Positions 26,381-34,002 of a stretch of 64,000 bases of DNA are shown piece by piece. Source of the stretch: Buttiauxella noackiae ATCC 51607 (lineage in GTDB: Bacteria; Pseudomonadota; Gammaproteobacteria; Enterobacterales; Enterobacteriaceae); assembly GCF_001654865.1 (NCBI RefSeq), contig NZ_LXEO01000066.1, forward strand, positions 1 to 64,000. Direction: 5' to 3'. Position numbers and translations under genes: made by a program. The notes under the pieces were generated by a model that saw nothing but the letters and a program-made list of their open reading frames with translations, searched no databases and was not told where the DNA came from. Each line of letters starts with the position of its first letter. Positions within the stretch are counted from its first letter, which is position 1.

Positions 26381-26414
26381 AAAAGGACCTGGATAACTTC
26401 TTATCCAGGTCCTT
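26381..26414 (-). terminator. Native terminator of tRNA-Ile2
   Basis: On the minus strand a 14-base perfect stem (26414-26401 with 26396-26383, loop of 4) is followed by TTTTTGTTTT. It lies eight bases after the CCA end of the tRNA fragment. A native tRNA terminator on this side shows that the chromosome continues to the left and the inserted element lies to the right. Confidence 0.9.
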
Positions 26415-26422
26415 GATATGTT

Positions 26423-26469
26423 TGGTGGCCCCTGCTGGACTTGAACCAGCGACCAAGCGATTATGAGTC
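26423..26469 (-). tRNA. 3' half of tRNA-Ile2 (CAU anticodon), attachment-site copy
   Basis: Reading the minus strand, 47 bases run from GACTCATAATCGC (anticodon arm with CAU) through the T-arm GGTTCAAGTCC to GGGGCCACCA. They match the 3' half of E. coli ileX/ileY from memory. The 5' half is absent: beyond 26469 the sequence is unrelated. This is the usual footprint of a tyrosine integrase that uses a tRNA 3' end as core site. The fragment cannot make a tRNA itself. The intact gene should be at the far right end of the element and was not found in the window. Confidence 0.88.
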
Positions 26470-26595
26470 ATAAAATTGGCATGTTTTTAATTGTTCGCCA
26501 TTGTCTCTGTTTGTGTTTTTAATTGTCTATAATCAATCAGTTATGAGGTTGTTTTTGTTTCTGATTGGTTCTCTTATTTCCCCATTGTACTATCC

Positions 26596-26642
26596 TTACC
26601 TGACCCGTTACCTGACCCGAAATGGGCATCGGGTCAGGTAAC
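26596..26642. repeat. 12-base direct and inverted repeats before the integrase gene
   Basis: TTACCTGACCCG occurs head-to-tail at 26596-26607 and 26608-26619 and again inverted at 26630-26641. The second and third copies make a 13-base perfect stem with a 10-base loop, ending 24 bases before the integrase ATG. They are candidates for integrase arm-type sites or for an operator that controls integrase expression. Confidence 0.75.
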
Positions 26643-26666
26643 GCTTATTCTTAGAAAGGTAAACTC

Positions 26667-27983
26667 ATGGCCGCTAATCTTACCGAGACTGCTATACGTG
26701 GATTGAAGACAAAAAGCACGGCGTACTACGTGTGGAGCAACAGTGCTCAACGTGGTACCGGCAGGCTTGGTGTTAAGGTTCAGCCTTCAGGCAGCAAAGT
26801 TTTTTATTTTCGTTACTACGTTGAGAAAGGGAAGAAAGAGAAGTTCATCCAGTTGGGCATCTGGCCTGAGATGAAACTAGTGACGGCCAATGAGCTGGCG
26901 AAAAAGTATGGTGCCTGGCTTGTCGAAGGGAAGGAACCCCAGCAAGAGCTTGAGCAACAGCGCCTGGCCGAACAGCACATTATGCAGATCCATCGTTCTC
27001 AAGGATCGTTTGAAGAACTGGTACATGGCTACGTTAACAAGATGAAGCTCGACAACAAGCGTACTTGGGCTGATGTATTGAAGCGCATGGAGCGAGAGTG
27101 CTACACCGTTATTCCTCGTGATACTAAAGCGAAGGACGTGACGCCTCTGCAGATCAAAACCATCCTCTCGGGTATTATCCAGCGTGATGCGGTGGTCCAT
27201 GCGAACCGAGTTCGTTCTTATCTGATGGCGGCATTCAACTACGGTCTGAAAGCTGATAACGATCCGATGAATACCAGCGTGGGTATTACGTTCGGCCTTG
27301 AAGTTAACCCGGTATCGGCCATACCGAAGCAGTCTTCGGCGGAAAAAGTGGGTGATACATGGCTAACGCTGGAAGAGTTGCGTGTTGTCATGGAGCAGTT
27401 CGCAGAGGCCACCAATGTTGGGCCGCTGATGCAGCATTTAATCCGCTTCTGCGTTTATGTTGGCGGGCAGCGTCCATTTGAAATGATTGCCAGCCAGTGG
27501 AGCGCGATTGACTGGCAGCAAAAGACGCTCCTGGTCATTGCCGATGTATCGAAAAACAAGCGTGAGCACCTGATCCCGCTGACTGAATCGGCGCTACAGG
27601 AATTAGCTTCAGTGAAAGAGCTGACTAAGGAAAGTAACAGCCCCTATATTTTCCCGCTATCAACCAACGGTGAACGCCCGGTGCGTACAGATAGTCTGGC
27701 GCGTTCCATCATGTATTTCCGGGCTTTTAATCCTGAATTTAAAGTTTTCACAGCGCGAGATTTACGTCGGACCTGTAAGACTCTGATGGGGGAGTCGGGG
27801 ATCAGCAAAGAGATCCGTGACCGTATTCAGAATCACGCTTTGAACGACGTTAGCTCGAAACACTATGACCGTTATGATTACGTGACTGAAAAGCGCAGGG
27901 CGCTTGAGATTTGGGAAGATAGAGTCAACAACTACCAGCGGCAACAGGAAAACAACGTTGTGAACTTGTTTGGGCGGAGGTGA
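26667..27983 (+). CDS. P4-type tyrosine site-specific integrase
   Basis: A 438-residue tyrosine recombinase for insertion and excision at the tRNA-Ile2 3' end. The DUF4102-type arm-binding N-terminus ('GSKVFYFRYYVEKGKKEKFIQLGIWPEM', about 43-70) is followed by a core-binding domain (about 110-210) and the catalytic domain. Visible catalytic residues are R269 ('GGQRPFEM'), R367 in box II, H390 ('QNHALND') and the nucleophile Y400 ('KHYDRYDY'). The first position of the box II HxxR motif is Arg364 rather than His, which occurs in some active recombinases. The gene starts behind AAGG, 197 bases from the tRNA fragment. Its stop lies four bases before the Fic start codon. Confidence 0.95.
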   Translation: MAANLTETAIRGLKTKSTAYYVWSNSAQRGTGRLGVKVQPSGSKVFYFRYYVEKGKKEKFIQLGIWPEMKLVTANELAKKYGAWLVEGKEPQQELEQQRLAEQHIMQIHRSQGSFEELVHGYVNKMKLDNKRTWADVLKRMERECYTVIPRDTKAKDVTPLQIKTILSGIIQRDAVVHANRVRSYLMAAFNYGLKADNDPMNTSVGITFGLEVNPVSAIPKQSSAEKVGDTWLTLEELRVVMEQFAEATNVGPLMQHLIRFCVYVGGQRPFEMIASQWSAIDWQQKTLLVIADVSKNKREHLIPLTESALQELASVKELTKESNSPYIFPLSTNGERPVRTDSLARSIMYFRAFNPEFKVFTARDLRRTCKTLMGESGISKEIRDRIQNHALNDVSSKHYDRYDYVTEKRRALEIWEDRVNNYQRQQENNVVNLFGRR

Positions 27984-27987
27984 GAGC

Positions 27988-28602
27988 TTGGCAAAATATA
28001 AGCTTAATTCAGCAGAAGAGCGGTATCAGCCGGGCTCTGGTGATTTGGTGCTGTCTAATAAACTGGGGATCATTGATGAACAGGAAATGGAGGCGCTGGA
28101 ATCGGGCCTACTGCTGATGCTGTATGAGCAGCTATTTATTGAGGGGCAGCCACCTGAGGTGCTGGCTTTTGAGCACATTAGTAGGTGGCATCGCCAATGG
28201 CTGGGGAATGTGTACGACTGGGCTGGGAGGCTGCGTAATGCTAACCTGACAAAAGACGGTTTCCAGTTTGCCGCTGCCGACAGGATTCCGCTACTTCTTG
28301 ATGGTTTCGAGAAGCAGTTTCTCGCTCGGTCTGGCGAGCTTAAATCTCTGGCTCGTTCGGATCTGGTCACTTATCTGGCTGAATGCCATGTGGAATTTAT
28401 TTTAATCCATCCATTCAGAGAAGGTAACGGGCGTCTGTCGCGACTGCTTTGCGATGTGCTGTCTGTTCTGGCAGGAAAGGGCTTACTTGATTACAGCCTG
28501 TGGGATGAGCACAAGGCGTTTTACTTCAAGGCAATACAGGCGGGCGTATCAGGTAATTACAGCCCCATGATACAACTGGTGAGCGACATCTTGCCAGATT
28601 AA
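27988..28602 (+). CDS. Fic-domain protein (AMP transferase-type toxin candidate)
   Basis: A 204-residue cytosolic Fic protein, probably an AMPylase acting on host or phage targets. The active-site motif HPFREGNGRLSR (141-152) is complete, with His141 as catalytic base and Glu145 in the metal-binding place. The flap strand is in 'NLTKDGFQFAAADRI'. A TTG start at 27988 is preferred because GGAGG at 27976-27980 is seven bases upstream. No inhibitory helix with the [S/T]xxxE[G/N] signature is obvious in the chain, so control would need a separate antitoxin. The small convergent gene that overlaps its 3' end is the obvious candidate. It lies directly after the integrase and is probably co-transcribed. 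Confidence 0.87.
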   Translation: MAKYKLNSAEERYQPGSGDLVLSNKLGIIDEQEMEALESGLLLMLYEQLFIEGQPPEVLAFEHISRWHRQWLGNVYDWAGRLRNANLTKDGFQFAAADRIPLLLDGFEKQFLARSGELKSLARSDLVTYLAECHVEFILIHPFREGNGRLSRLLCDVLSVLAGKGLLDYSLWDEHKAFYFKAIQAGVSGNYSPMIQLVSDILPD

Positions 28603-28757
28603 CGGGCGAGGCCCACAGCTTTCGCCTGTGCCTGATTTTGTTTGAGTTGCTGCTCAATTTTTTGCACAGAAACACCCGTTTCGATTGCAGTTGAGCTGGC
28701 AACGGAACGGTAGATTTGAGTTTTAGTGATCTGACTATGTACTGTTTTTTTTGTCAT
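28599..28757 (-). CDS. Small protein convergent with Fic, antitoxin candidate
   Basis: A 52-residue basic protein, 'MTKKTVHSQITKTQIYRSV...' to '...KAVGLAR', predicted mostly helical with a Gln-rich C-terminal helix. It contains 'SSTAIETGV', which gives Ser-x-x-x-Glu but with Thr instead of Gly/Asn after the Glu, so it nearly meets the inhibitory motif of VbhA/YhfG-type Fic antitoxins. The ATG at 28757 follows GAGG at good distance. The gene overlaps the last four bases of fic in convergent orientation, unlike the usual upstream antitoxin. The function is inferred only from position and this partial motif. Confidence 0.55.
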   Translation of the reverse strand: MTKKTVHSQITKTQIYRSVASSTAIETGVSVQKIEQQLKQNQAQAKAVGLAR

Positions 28758-28937
28758 GTTAAAAGCCTCGTTTTGCTGCAATGATTCTAGTTCGAATGGG
28801 GATTGCCCGCAAGGCTGCTATCAATAGGGATGTAACGATGAAAATCCCTTACTCGGCATAAAATAATTTTTAGACTCATCTCACCATCTTGATACAATAG
28901 TTTGTAATTTATAAGGTTAATCTCTTGGTGGTGATAG

Positions 28938-29993
28938 ATGGATAGTAATCCAAATTTTTTTGATGCTACTGATCTTTTTAAGATTCCTGAGCTATTTGAT
29001 ATCCCCGATGGTCTTCATTGCGTTGATGCTTATACTAAAAAATTTCATATTAGACTGGAAGATATCATCGCCGCTTGGTTGGATAATAGAATAAAACTGT
29101 ATGTTAATCTTCGTTCTGAATACTGTCGAATAAACCGTTATGCTAATAAAAAAGAACACCGCTACGATACTTTTGATATCAGTATCGGTAGAGACTTCTA
29201 TCAACATGAAAGAAGTCCACAGGCTACAGTAAGGAAATTCATACCTTGCAACCAATCTGAAATAAAAGAGGATATAAATTTCCAAGGGAGTAGTTTTTAT
29301 AAATATGTTTACAATGGATATGCTAGTGGATTTTGGCGACTACAGCTCACAAACACTACTCATCTAGTAAAAGTTAATTACAATCTTAAAAATGCTAATG
29401 TATCGTGGGATGAAATTCCAGGAGAGGTTAGAGTTTTGGGGCGAGATAATAAGGACCATTTGGTTTTTAATAAAGATATCTTTGTCTCTGATGAATGTTT
29501 GTATATTGATAGCTCTGGGTGTCAAGAACTATCTCAACATCTCAATGTTGAAGAAAATGAAATCCATGAGGTAGAGGGGTATTATATACAGAGTTTCATT
29601 GCTGTAATTTTGCTTAAAATAAATTTTTCAAAAGAAAATGGTTTGATTAACCGTACAAAGACAGCAAATATATTGAATGCGTATCGTAAGGAGATGTGTG
29701 TATCTTTAGAGCCGGTTAGCGGGAAAAGTATATCCAGATGGATTAACGGCTCTTTAATAGAGAAAGGGCAGTTATCTTTAGATGTTGAGGATGGCCGACT
29801 ATCTGAAGCAAAGAATGATATTATATATTTGATTATTAAACAATGTCATGCAGATCGTACATCAAAAGAGTTGGCTGTTTTATTGGGCAAGGAAATTGAT
29901 GGCTATCAATTACAGCAGAGAATTACATTGCCGCAATTAGTGAATTATCTTGATACGCTCATTACCAAATATGTATCACTGAATTTGAAATAA
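28938..29993 (+). CDS. Orphan protein of the satellite element
   Basis: A 351-residue protein, family not recognised. The N-terminal part has 'PELFDIPDGLHCVDAYTKKFHIRLEDIIAAWLDNRIKLYVNLRSEYC', a layout like a small winged or adaptor domain, and the C-terminal half is helical ('LINRTKTANILNAYRKEMCVSLEPVSGKSISRWINGSLIEKG'), possibly with an HTH. No membrane segment, signal peptide or known catalytic motif is visible. The gene is strongly AT-rich. It sits between the Fic pair and the alpA-type regulator, a slot often used for accessory genes in P4-like elements. A DNA-binding role is possible but only a guess. Confidence 0.68.
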   Translation: MDSNPNFFDATDLFKIPELFDIPDGLHCVDAYTKKFHIRLEDIIAAWLDNRIKLYVNLRSEYCRINRYANKKEHRYDTFDISIGRDFYQHERSPQATVRKFIPCNQSEIKEDINFQGSSFYKYVYNGYASGFWRLQLTNTTHLVKVNYNLKNANVSWDEIPGEVRVLGRDNKDHLVFNKDIFVSDECLYIDSSGCQELSQHLNVEENEIHEVEGYYIQSFIAVILLKINFSKENGLINRTKTANILNAYRKEMCVSLEPVSGKSISRWINGSLIEKGQLSLDVEDGRLSEAKNDIIYLIIKQCHADRTSKELAVLLGKEIDGYQLQQRITLPQLVNYLDTLITKYVSLNLK

Positions 29994-30070
29994 ATTTCTC
30001 AATAAGGTTCTCAATAGACAATAGCTTAATGGGTACCCATCTTCTTTAAATTTTGATTTGAATCGTACAA

Positions 30071-30099
30071 ACTGCCTCTACCGAAACAAAGGAGGCAGT
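30071..30099 (+). promoter_or_regulatory. Hairpin covering the ribosome site of the alpA-type gene
   Basis: ACTGCCTC (30071-30078) is perfectly complementary to GAGGCAGT (30092-30099). The 3' arm includes most of the Shine-Dalgarno GGAGG and ends at the base before the ATG. In mRNA this would hide the ribosome site; in DNA it is an inverted repeat that could bind a regulator. Confidence 0.6.
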
Positions 30100-30336
30100 A
30101 TGAGTACAACATCTATCATTCCAACCCCTGAACAGCGATTGCAAATCCTGCATGTTTACGGCGAAAAATGTGACCGACTGGTGCGGGAAAAAGAGCGCCA
30201 GTACATCACTTCGATTTCCCGGTCGACGGCCTGGAAGCTTGAAAAGGCTGGTAGGTTTCCTCAACGTAAATCACTTGGGGCTAAGTCGTGTGGCTGGTTG
30301 CTTAGCGATCTTCTTTACTGGATCAATGAACGCTAA
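30100..30336 (+). CDS. AlpA-family excisionase/regulator
   Basis: A 78-residue DNA-binding protein of the AlpA family, with a MerR-like helix-turn-helix: 'YITSISRSTAWKLEKAGRFPQRKSLGAKSCGWLLSDLLYWINER' (about 35-78). AlpA of CP4-57 activates the integrase gene and promotes excision, and P4 Vis acts similarly. The ATG at 30100 is chosen because AGGAGG lies at the correct distance. Longer frames to the left lack a ribosome site and would run through the hairpin. The ribosome site lies inside a perfect inverted repeat, so its translation may be gated. Confidence 0.88.
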   Translation: MSTTSIIPTPEQRLQILHVYGEKCDRLVREKERQYITSISRSTAWKLEKAGRFPQRKSLGAKSCGWLLSDLLYWINER

Positions 30337-30460
30337 GGGTCATAAGTTTTTTAGTATTTTTTATCTGATGGTTGGGAATGCATCTTGCTATTTCCACTAT
30401 TAATAGCGGAATAGCAACTCAACCGGAGGTACTTTTAACATTTAATGATGATGAGGTTTT

Positions 30461-31870
30461 ATGTCGGGAAATCGAGAGTTCCCCATACGTATGCTTCCCG
30501 CAATAGTGGGGAATGCAATTTATGAGGTAGTCCAACATACTCAGGCACCACTTCCCATGGTTGTTGCAGAGATGCTTGGTGTCATTTCTCTTGCTTGTCA
30601 GAACCGAATTGATGTTTGCAGGCTGAATAATCTGCGTGGTCCGACATCACTTTTTATTGTGACAATTGCTGAATCAGGGGAAAGGAAAAGCACGGTAAGT
30701 AAGTTGTTAATGAAGCCGATTTACCAGATGGAAGAACGGTTATTTGAGCAATATAAACAGGAACTAATCAACTGGCAATATAACGTAAAGATTTTCAAGG
30801 CGGAAGAGAAAGCCTTGATGTCAAAACTGAAGTCAGATATCCGTTGTGGCAAAGATCCAACTATGGCACGTGAATGTCTGAAAATACTGCAAGATAGTTA
30901 TCCTGTGGAGCCTGTCAGATATAAGTTGACGTTCAATGATACCACACCAGCGGCGATAAAAGAGTACCTTTGTGGAGAATGGCGATCAGTTGGAATTATA
31001 TCAGATGAGGCAGGTACGGTTTTTAATGGTTATACACTAAACGAATTACCGTTTGTAAACAAAATGTGGGATGGGTCGATTTATTCAGTCGAAAGGAAAA
31101 ATGCACCTGAGATATTAATAAAAAATGCCAGATTGACATTATCCCTTCAGGTTCAGCCTGTAGTTATCAATAGGTATATTGAAAGAAAAGGGGATGTAGC
31201 AAAAGGGATAGGTTTTTTTGCTCGTACACTTATTTGTCATCCATTTTCAACACAAGGATATAGACAAATAACTAATCCTGTTGTCTCAAGTGAACATCTG
31301 CCAGTGTTTCATGAGAGATTAATGGAGATCGTCAACGAAAGTATTATCAACAAAGATGAACGCATCTGCCTACATTTCTCGCCAGAAGCAGGACAGAGAT
31401 GGGTTGCATTTTATAATAAAGTTGAAACAGAAATGCGCTTAATCGGCTTTCTGTCAGACTTTAAAGATTACGCATCTAAAGTCGCTGAAAATATGGCAAG
31501 GATCGCCGCATTATTACATTATTTCAATGGTAATGAAGGTGACATATCTCTTACCGCCGTTGAAGCTGCTGTAGAGATAAGCGCATGGTACGTAGAGGAG
31601 TATATTAAATTATTTTCCAAACCACAGGAGTTAGATCTGATCAATACAGATGCAAATGAGCTTTATTGGTGGATGAAAGAATACTGTAGTCAAAATTTTG
31701 TACCTTACATCAGGAAAAACACAATATTGCAATATGGACCCAATCGGTTCAGAGAGCGTAATAAAACGAACGAATTACTAAGCACACTCTACTCACAAGG
31801 GAAAATAAGCACCTATAAAAAAGGGAAAACTCTTTTTATTCAACCAATGGATAGTTTGGCGGTTATTTAA
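30461..31870 (+). CDS. DUF3987 (YfjI-like) putative helicase/replication protein
   Basis: A 469-residue protein of the DUF3987 family found beside AlpA in CP4-57-like elements (E. coli YfjI). A P-loop is visible as 'AESGERKST' (about 70-78) after 'TSLFIVTI', and Walker B-like 'VGIISDEAGTVFNG' (about 175-188). This suggests a RecA-like ATPase used in element replication, possibly with a lost primase part, since the P4 alpha protein is much longer. The C-terminal part ends in a small winged-helix-like region ('RNKTNELLSTLYSQGKISTYKKGKTLFIQP'). The ribosome site is weak ('GATGAGG' four to five bases before the ATG). Confidence 0.82.
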   Translation: MSGNREFPIRMLPAIVGNAIYEVVQHTQAPLPMVVAEMLGVISLACQNRIDVCRLNNLRGPTSLFIVTIAESGERKSTVSKLLMKPIYQMEERLFEQYKQELINWQYNVKIFKAEEKALMSKLKSDIRCGKDPTMARECLKILQDSYPVEPVRYKLTFNDTTPAAIKEYLCGEWRSVGIISDEAGTVFNGYTLNELPFVNKMWDGSIYSVERKNAPEILIKNARLTLSLQVQPVVINRYIERKGDVAKGIGFFARTLICHPFSTQGYRQITNPVVSSEHLPVFHERLMEIVNESIINKDERICLHFSPEAGQRWVAFYNKVETEMRLIGFLSDFKDYASKVAENMARIAALLHYFNGNEGDISLTAVEAAVEISAWYVEEYIKLFSKPQELDLINTDANELYWWMKEYCSQNFVPYIRKNTILQYGPNRFRERNKTNELLSTLYSQGKISTYKKGKTLFIQPMDSLAVI

Positions 31871-32051
31871 GGTGGCGTTTAGGTAAATAATGCTAACAGG
31901 CTGCTTGTTAACTATTTCTAATTACAGAGTTGTTTTTATGCAGTCCTTACAGGCTGGGGTTGCCTTTTATCAGAATTTAAATGTTGGAAAGGTAATATAT
32001 AGTTAATTGCAACTATCATATAAATAACCTTCAATATTCTATTACTAATAC

Positions 32052-32073
32052 ATCCCTGTGATCTCACAGGGAT
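32052..32073. promoter_or_regulatory. Perfect 10-base dyad before the YagK/YfjJ-type gene
   Basis: ATCCCTGTGA (32052-32061) and TCACAGGGAT (32064-32073) form a perfect inverted repeat with a 2-base centre, 20 bases before the start codon. It is probably an operator or a replication-initiator binding site. The short spacer makes an RNA hairpin less likely. Confidence 0.55.
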
Positions 32074-32093
32074 AATAAAGTCAGAGATATATT

Positions 32094-32714
32094 ATGGAAC
32101 TATACCAAGGTACTCATGGCGCACACATCCTCGCTTACCGAGAAAGAATTGCGCAGACAGTTAGTAACGCAATCAATCAGTTTCCACGTACTATGGCATT
32201 AAGAGTAGATCTTCACTATCCACCTATTTGGGATAATGGTGATACGATATGCTGTTACCCTAATCTTCAATCAGGAGCAATATCACGCTTTCTTGATTCA
32301 CTTAAAGCAATTCTGGAGGCGTATGAATATCGCAGAAAATTTGCAGGGATCAGGATTCATTACAATGTAGTACGAAATATTTGGGCAAGAGAATACTCAC
32401 AGAGTGGTAAATGCCATTTCCATATTTGCTTATTCTTTAACAAGAATGCTTACTACCATTTGGGTCATCTTAAGCAGACTGGCACATTAAGCAATATGAT
32501 TATAAGAGCCTGGTACAGTGCTCTGGACCTAGAGCTTGAAGATTGTCGTGATCTTGTTCACTTTCCAGATAACTGCAAATACATACTGGATATAAAGGAT
32601 CCTGACTTTGATATCATTTACAATGATCTAATTAACCGTCTGGATTACCTGACAAAACTCGACACTAAAGTCTTCGGTGAAGGGGACCGAAACTTCGGGT
32701 GTAGTCGAGGATAA
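32094..32714 (+). CDS. YagK/YfjJ-domain (inovirus Gp2-like) replication protein
   Basis: A 206-residue protein with the YagK/YfjJ C-terminal domain, related to replication proteins of filamentous phage and satellites. The hallmark metal-binding HUH-like segment is 'YSQSGKCHFHICLFFNKNAYYHLG' (about 101-124) with the HxH-like 'FHIC', preceded by 'AGIRIHYNVVRNIWAREY'. A partner strand 'TMALRVDLHYPPIWD' lies near 34-48. In such elements it probably initiates or assists rolling-circle type replication, though this is not shown for CP4-57. It lies downstream of the DUF3987 gene after a 223-base gap with a dyad. A terminator follows the stop. Confidence 0.8.
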   Translation: MELYQGTHGAHILAYRERIAQTVSNAINQFPRTMALRVDLHYPPIWDNGDTICCYPNLQSGAISRFLDSLKAILEAYEYRRKFAGIRIHYNVVRNIWAREYSQSGKCHFHICLFFNKNAYYHLGHLKQTGTLSNMIIRAWYSALDLELEDCRDLVHFPDNCKYILDIKDPDFDIIYNDLINRLDYLTKLDTKVFGEGDRNFGCSRG

Positions 32715-32730
32715 TTTATTATGGAAAACA

Positions 32731-32764
32731 ATGGCCTTTATTTTGATAAGGCCATTTAAATTTT
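32731..32764 (+). terminator. Terminator after the YagK/YfjJ-type gene
   Basis: ATGGCCTTTAT (32731-32741) pairs with ATAAGGCCAT (32746-32755) with one bulged T and a short loop, followed by TTAAATTTT. It closes the satellite core transcript. Confidence 0.75.
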
Positions 32765-32933
32765 ATGGACTAAAAGTAAATTAATGGTTTTTTAAAGTAC
32801 TCTTTCCATTTTACCACCTTATCCACAGCATAAAAGATTCATTTAGTCACGAGTTGTAAGGTTTATATATGAAGATTTTATATTTGAGCTAATATCCTTT
32901 ATAAAATAACATATTTCAGTGAAAAAACAGACT

Positions 32934-33521
32934 TCATCGTGATGCTGCTTTCAAATATGCATAACCGCCGGAAATATCAGATGCTGCATCAGCTAGTAAA
33001 ACACGCCCTTTCCTATCATGTGCAAGTTCCGCGTAACTCTGTGGCGGCCACTTATAGCGAACATAAGCGTCAGCTACTGCTAAACGAAAACGAAGACCAA
33101 GATCCCAACCCTGCAGCCAACCAAGCTCCGGTAAGTGAGGTGATAATATCTCGTGTGCTTTTTTAGATAGTTTAGATTTCAGAATTTTACTGTGAATATC
33201 ATTATAAAATTTTTCGATCACGTTATATCCACTTTCACCTCCAGACCTAATAGCAAGAGCCAGAAGAAAACACTTAAGTATGTCTTCCTGATTTTCTTGA
33301 ATATCATTGGATATATTTATAAGAGCTGCATTCCAAGGATTTACACCAAAGGTGATAACAAGTGGTGATATCCAGCCCAGTGTCTCAGCGATTTCATAGA
33401 GTAGACTTGCTCGAGAAATTATACCCATAACATCCATTCTAAGGAGTAGTTCAGGCCTACGTATTAATCCCTGTAGCCATGAATCTGCCAAATTAGAATT
33501 TCTATCATTTATAAATGACAT
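32934..33521 (-). CDS. Orphan helical protein between the satellite core and the defence operon
   Basis: A 195-residue protein on the strand opposite its neighbours; family not recognised. It appears all-helical, with 'LQGLIRRPELLLRMDVMGIISRASLLYEIAETLGWISPLV' near the start and 'SPHLPELGWLQGWDLGLRFRLAVADAYVRYKWPPQSYAELAHDRKGRVLLADAA' towards the end. The pattern resembles the C-terminal helical repeats of larger NTPase or effector proteins, so it may be a remnant of a longer gene. There is no good ribosome site before 33521, which also favours truncation. No membrane segment is present. The 480 bases upstream show no continuation in frame. Confidence 0.5.
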   Translation of the reverse strand: MSFINDRNSNLADSWLQGLIRRPELLLRMDVMGIISRASLLYEIAETLGWISPLVITFGVNPWNAALINISNDIQENQEDILKCFLLALAIRSGGESGYNVIEKFYNDIHSKILKSKLSKKAHEILSPHLPELGWLQGWDLGLRFRLAVADAYVRYKWPPQSYAELAHDRKGRVLLADAASDISGGYAYLKAASR

Positions 33522-34002
33522 TGTAGTGGTTTACTGAATTTGGGCATCCGAATAGAGGTATACCGCGTCCGCATTTGGCACTACTAGCCCACAGGTTGAG
33601 CCCTGTCTGAAGTGAGCGTGAAGTGGAAGTTTGAGATGGTATAGCTTCTAAAGGCTTCCCTGCCATACAGATTGTCGACATTCTAAGCGAATCGGTAAGT
33701 TTCATCATGCAGTGGTCAGATCTTCATCTCCAGTGCAGTTGCTCGCATCGTAACGTAGCAGTAGTACATCATCATTCTGAAGCGATTGACCCATCAGGCA
33801 TTTGCACACCTTAAAAATTCTCTGCTGGTGAAGCACACTTATCCAATAGTTCTTATTATTTAAATCAATGAGTTAATTTTGATGGTGATTTGGTTTTAAC
33901 CCTCGCGATTTAGAAGTATTATTTTGAGATTAATCCACTTGTCCTGCTTTTCGTCGCCATTCTTTCGGTGTATGTGAAAAGTCATTTTTAAGGTTACTTT
34001 CC
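33522..34002. other. Intergenic region before the Shango operon
   Basis: 481 bases without a convincing gene. A short frame on the minus strand (33505-33708) is composition-like noise or a remnant. The right half (33840-34000) is AT-rich and should hold the defence operon promoter, with AAGG nine bases before the first ATG. Mixed composition suggests a past insertion or deletion joint. Confidence 0.45.

Noticed and set aside
26423-26469. A complete functional tRNA-Ile2 gene
   Set aside because: The acceptor 5' strand, D-arm and half of the anticodon stem are missing; sequence beyond 26469 does not pair.
31937-32005. 22-codon frame (ATG CAG TCC...) before the YagK/YfjJ-type gene
   Set aside because: Too short, with no proper ribosome site and no repeats or conservation that can be seen.
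33505-33708. 67-codon minus-strand frame before the Shango operon
   Set aside because: No ribosome site and no recognised family; it overlaps the start of the 195-residue gene. It could be a remnant but cannot be supported.
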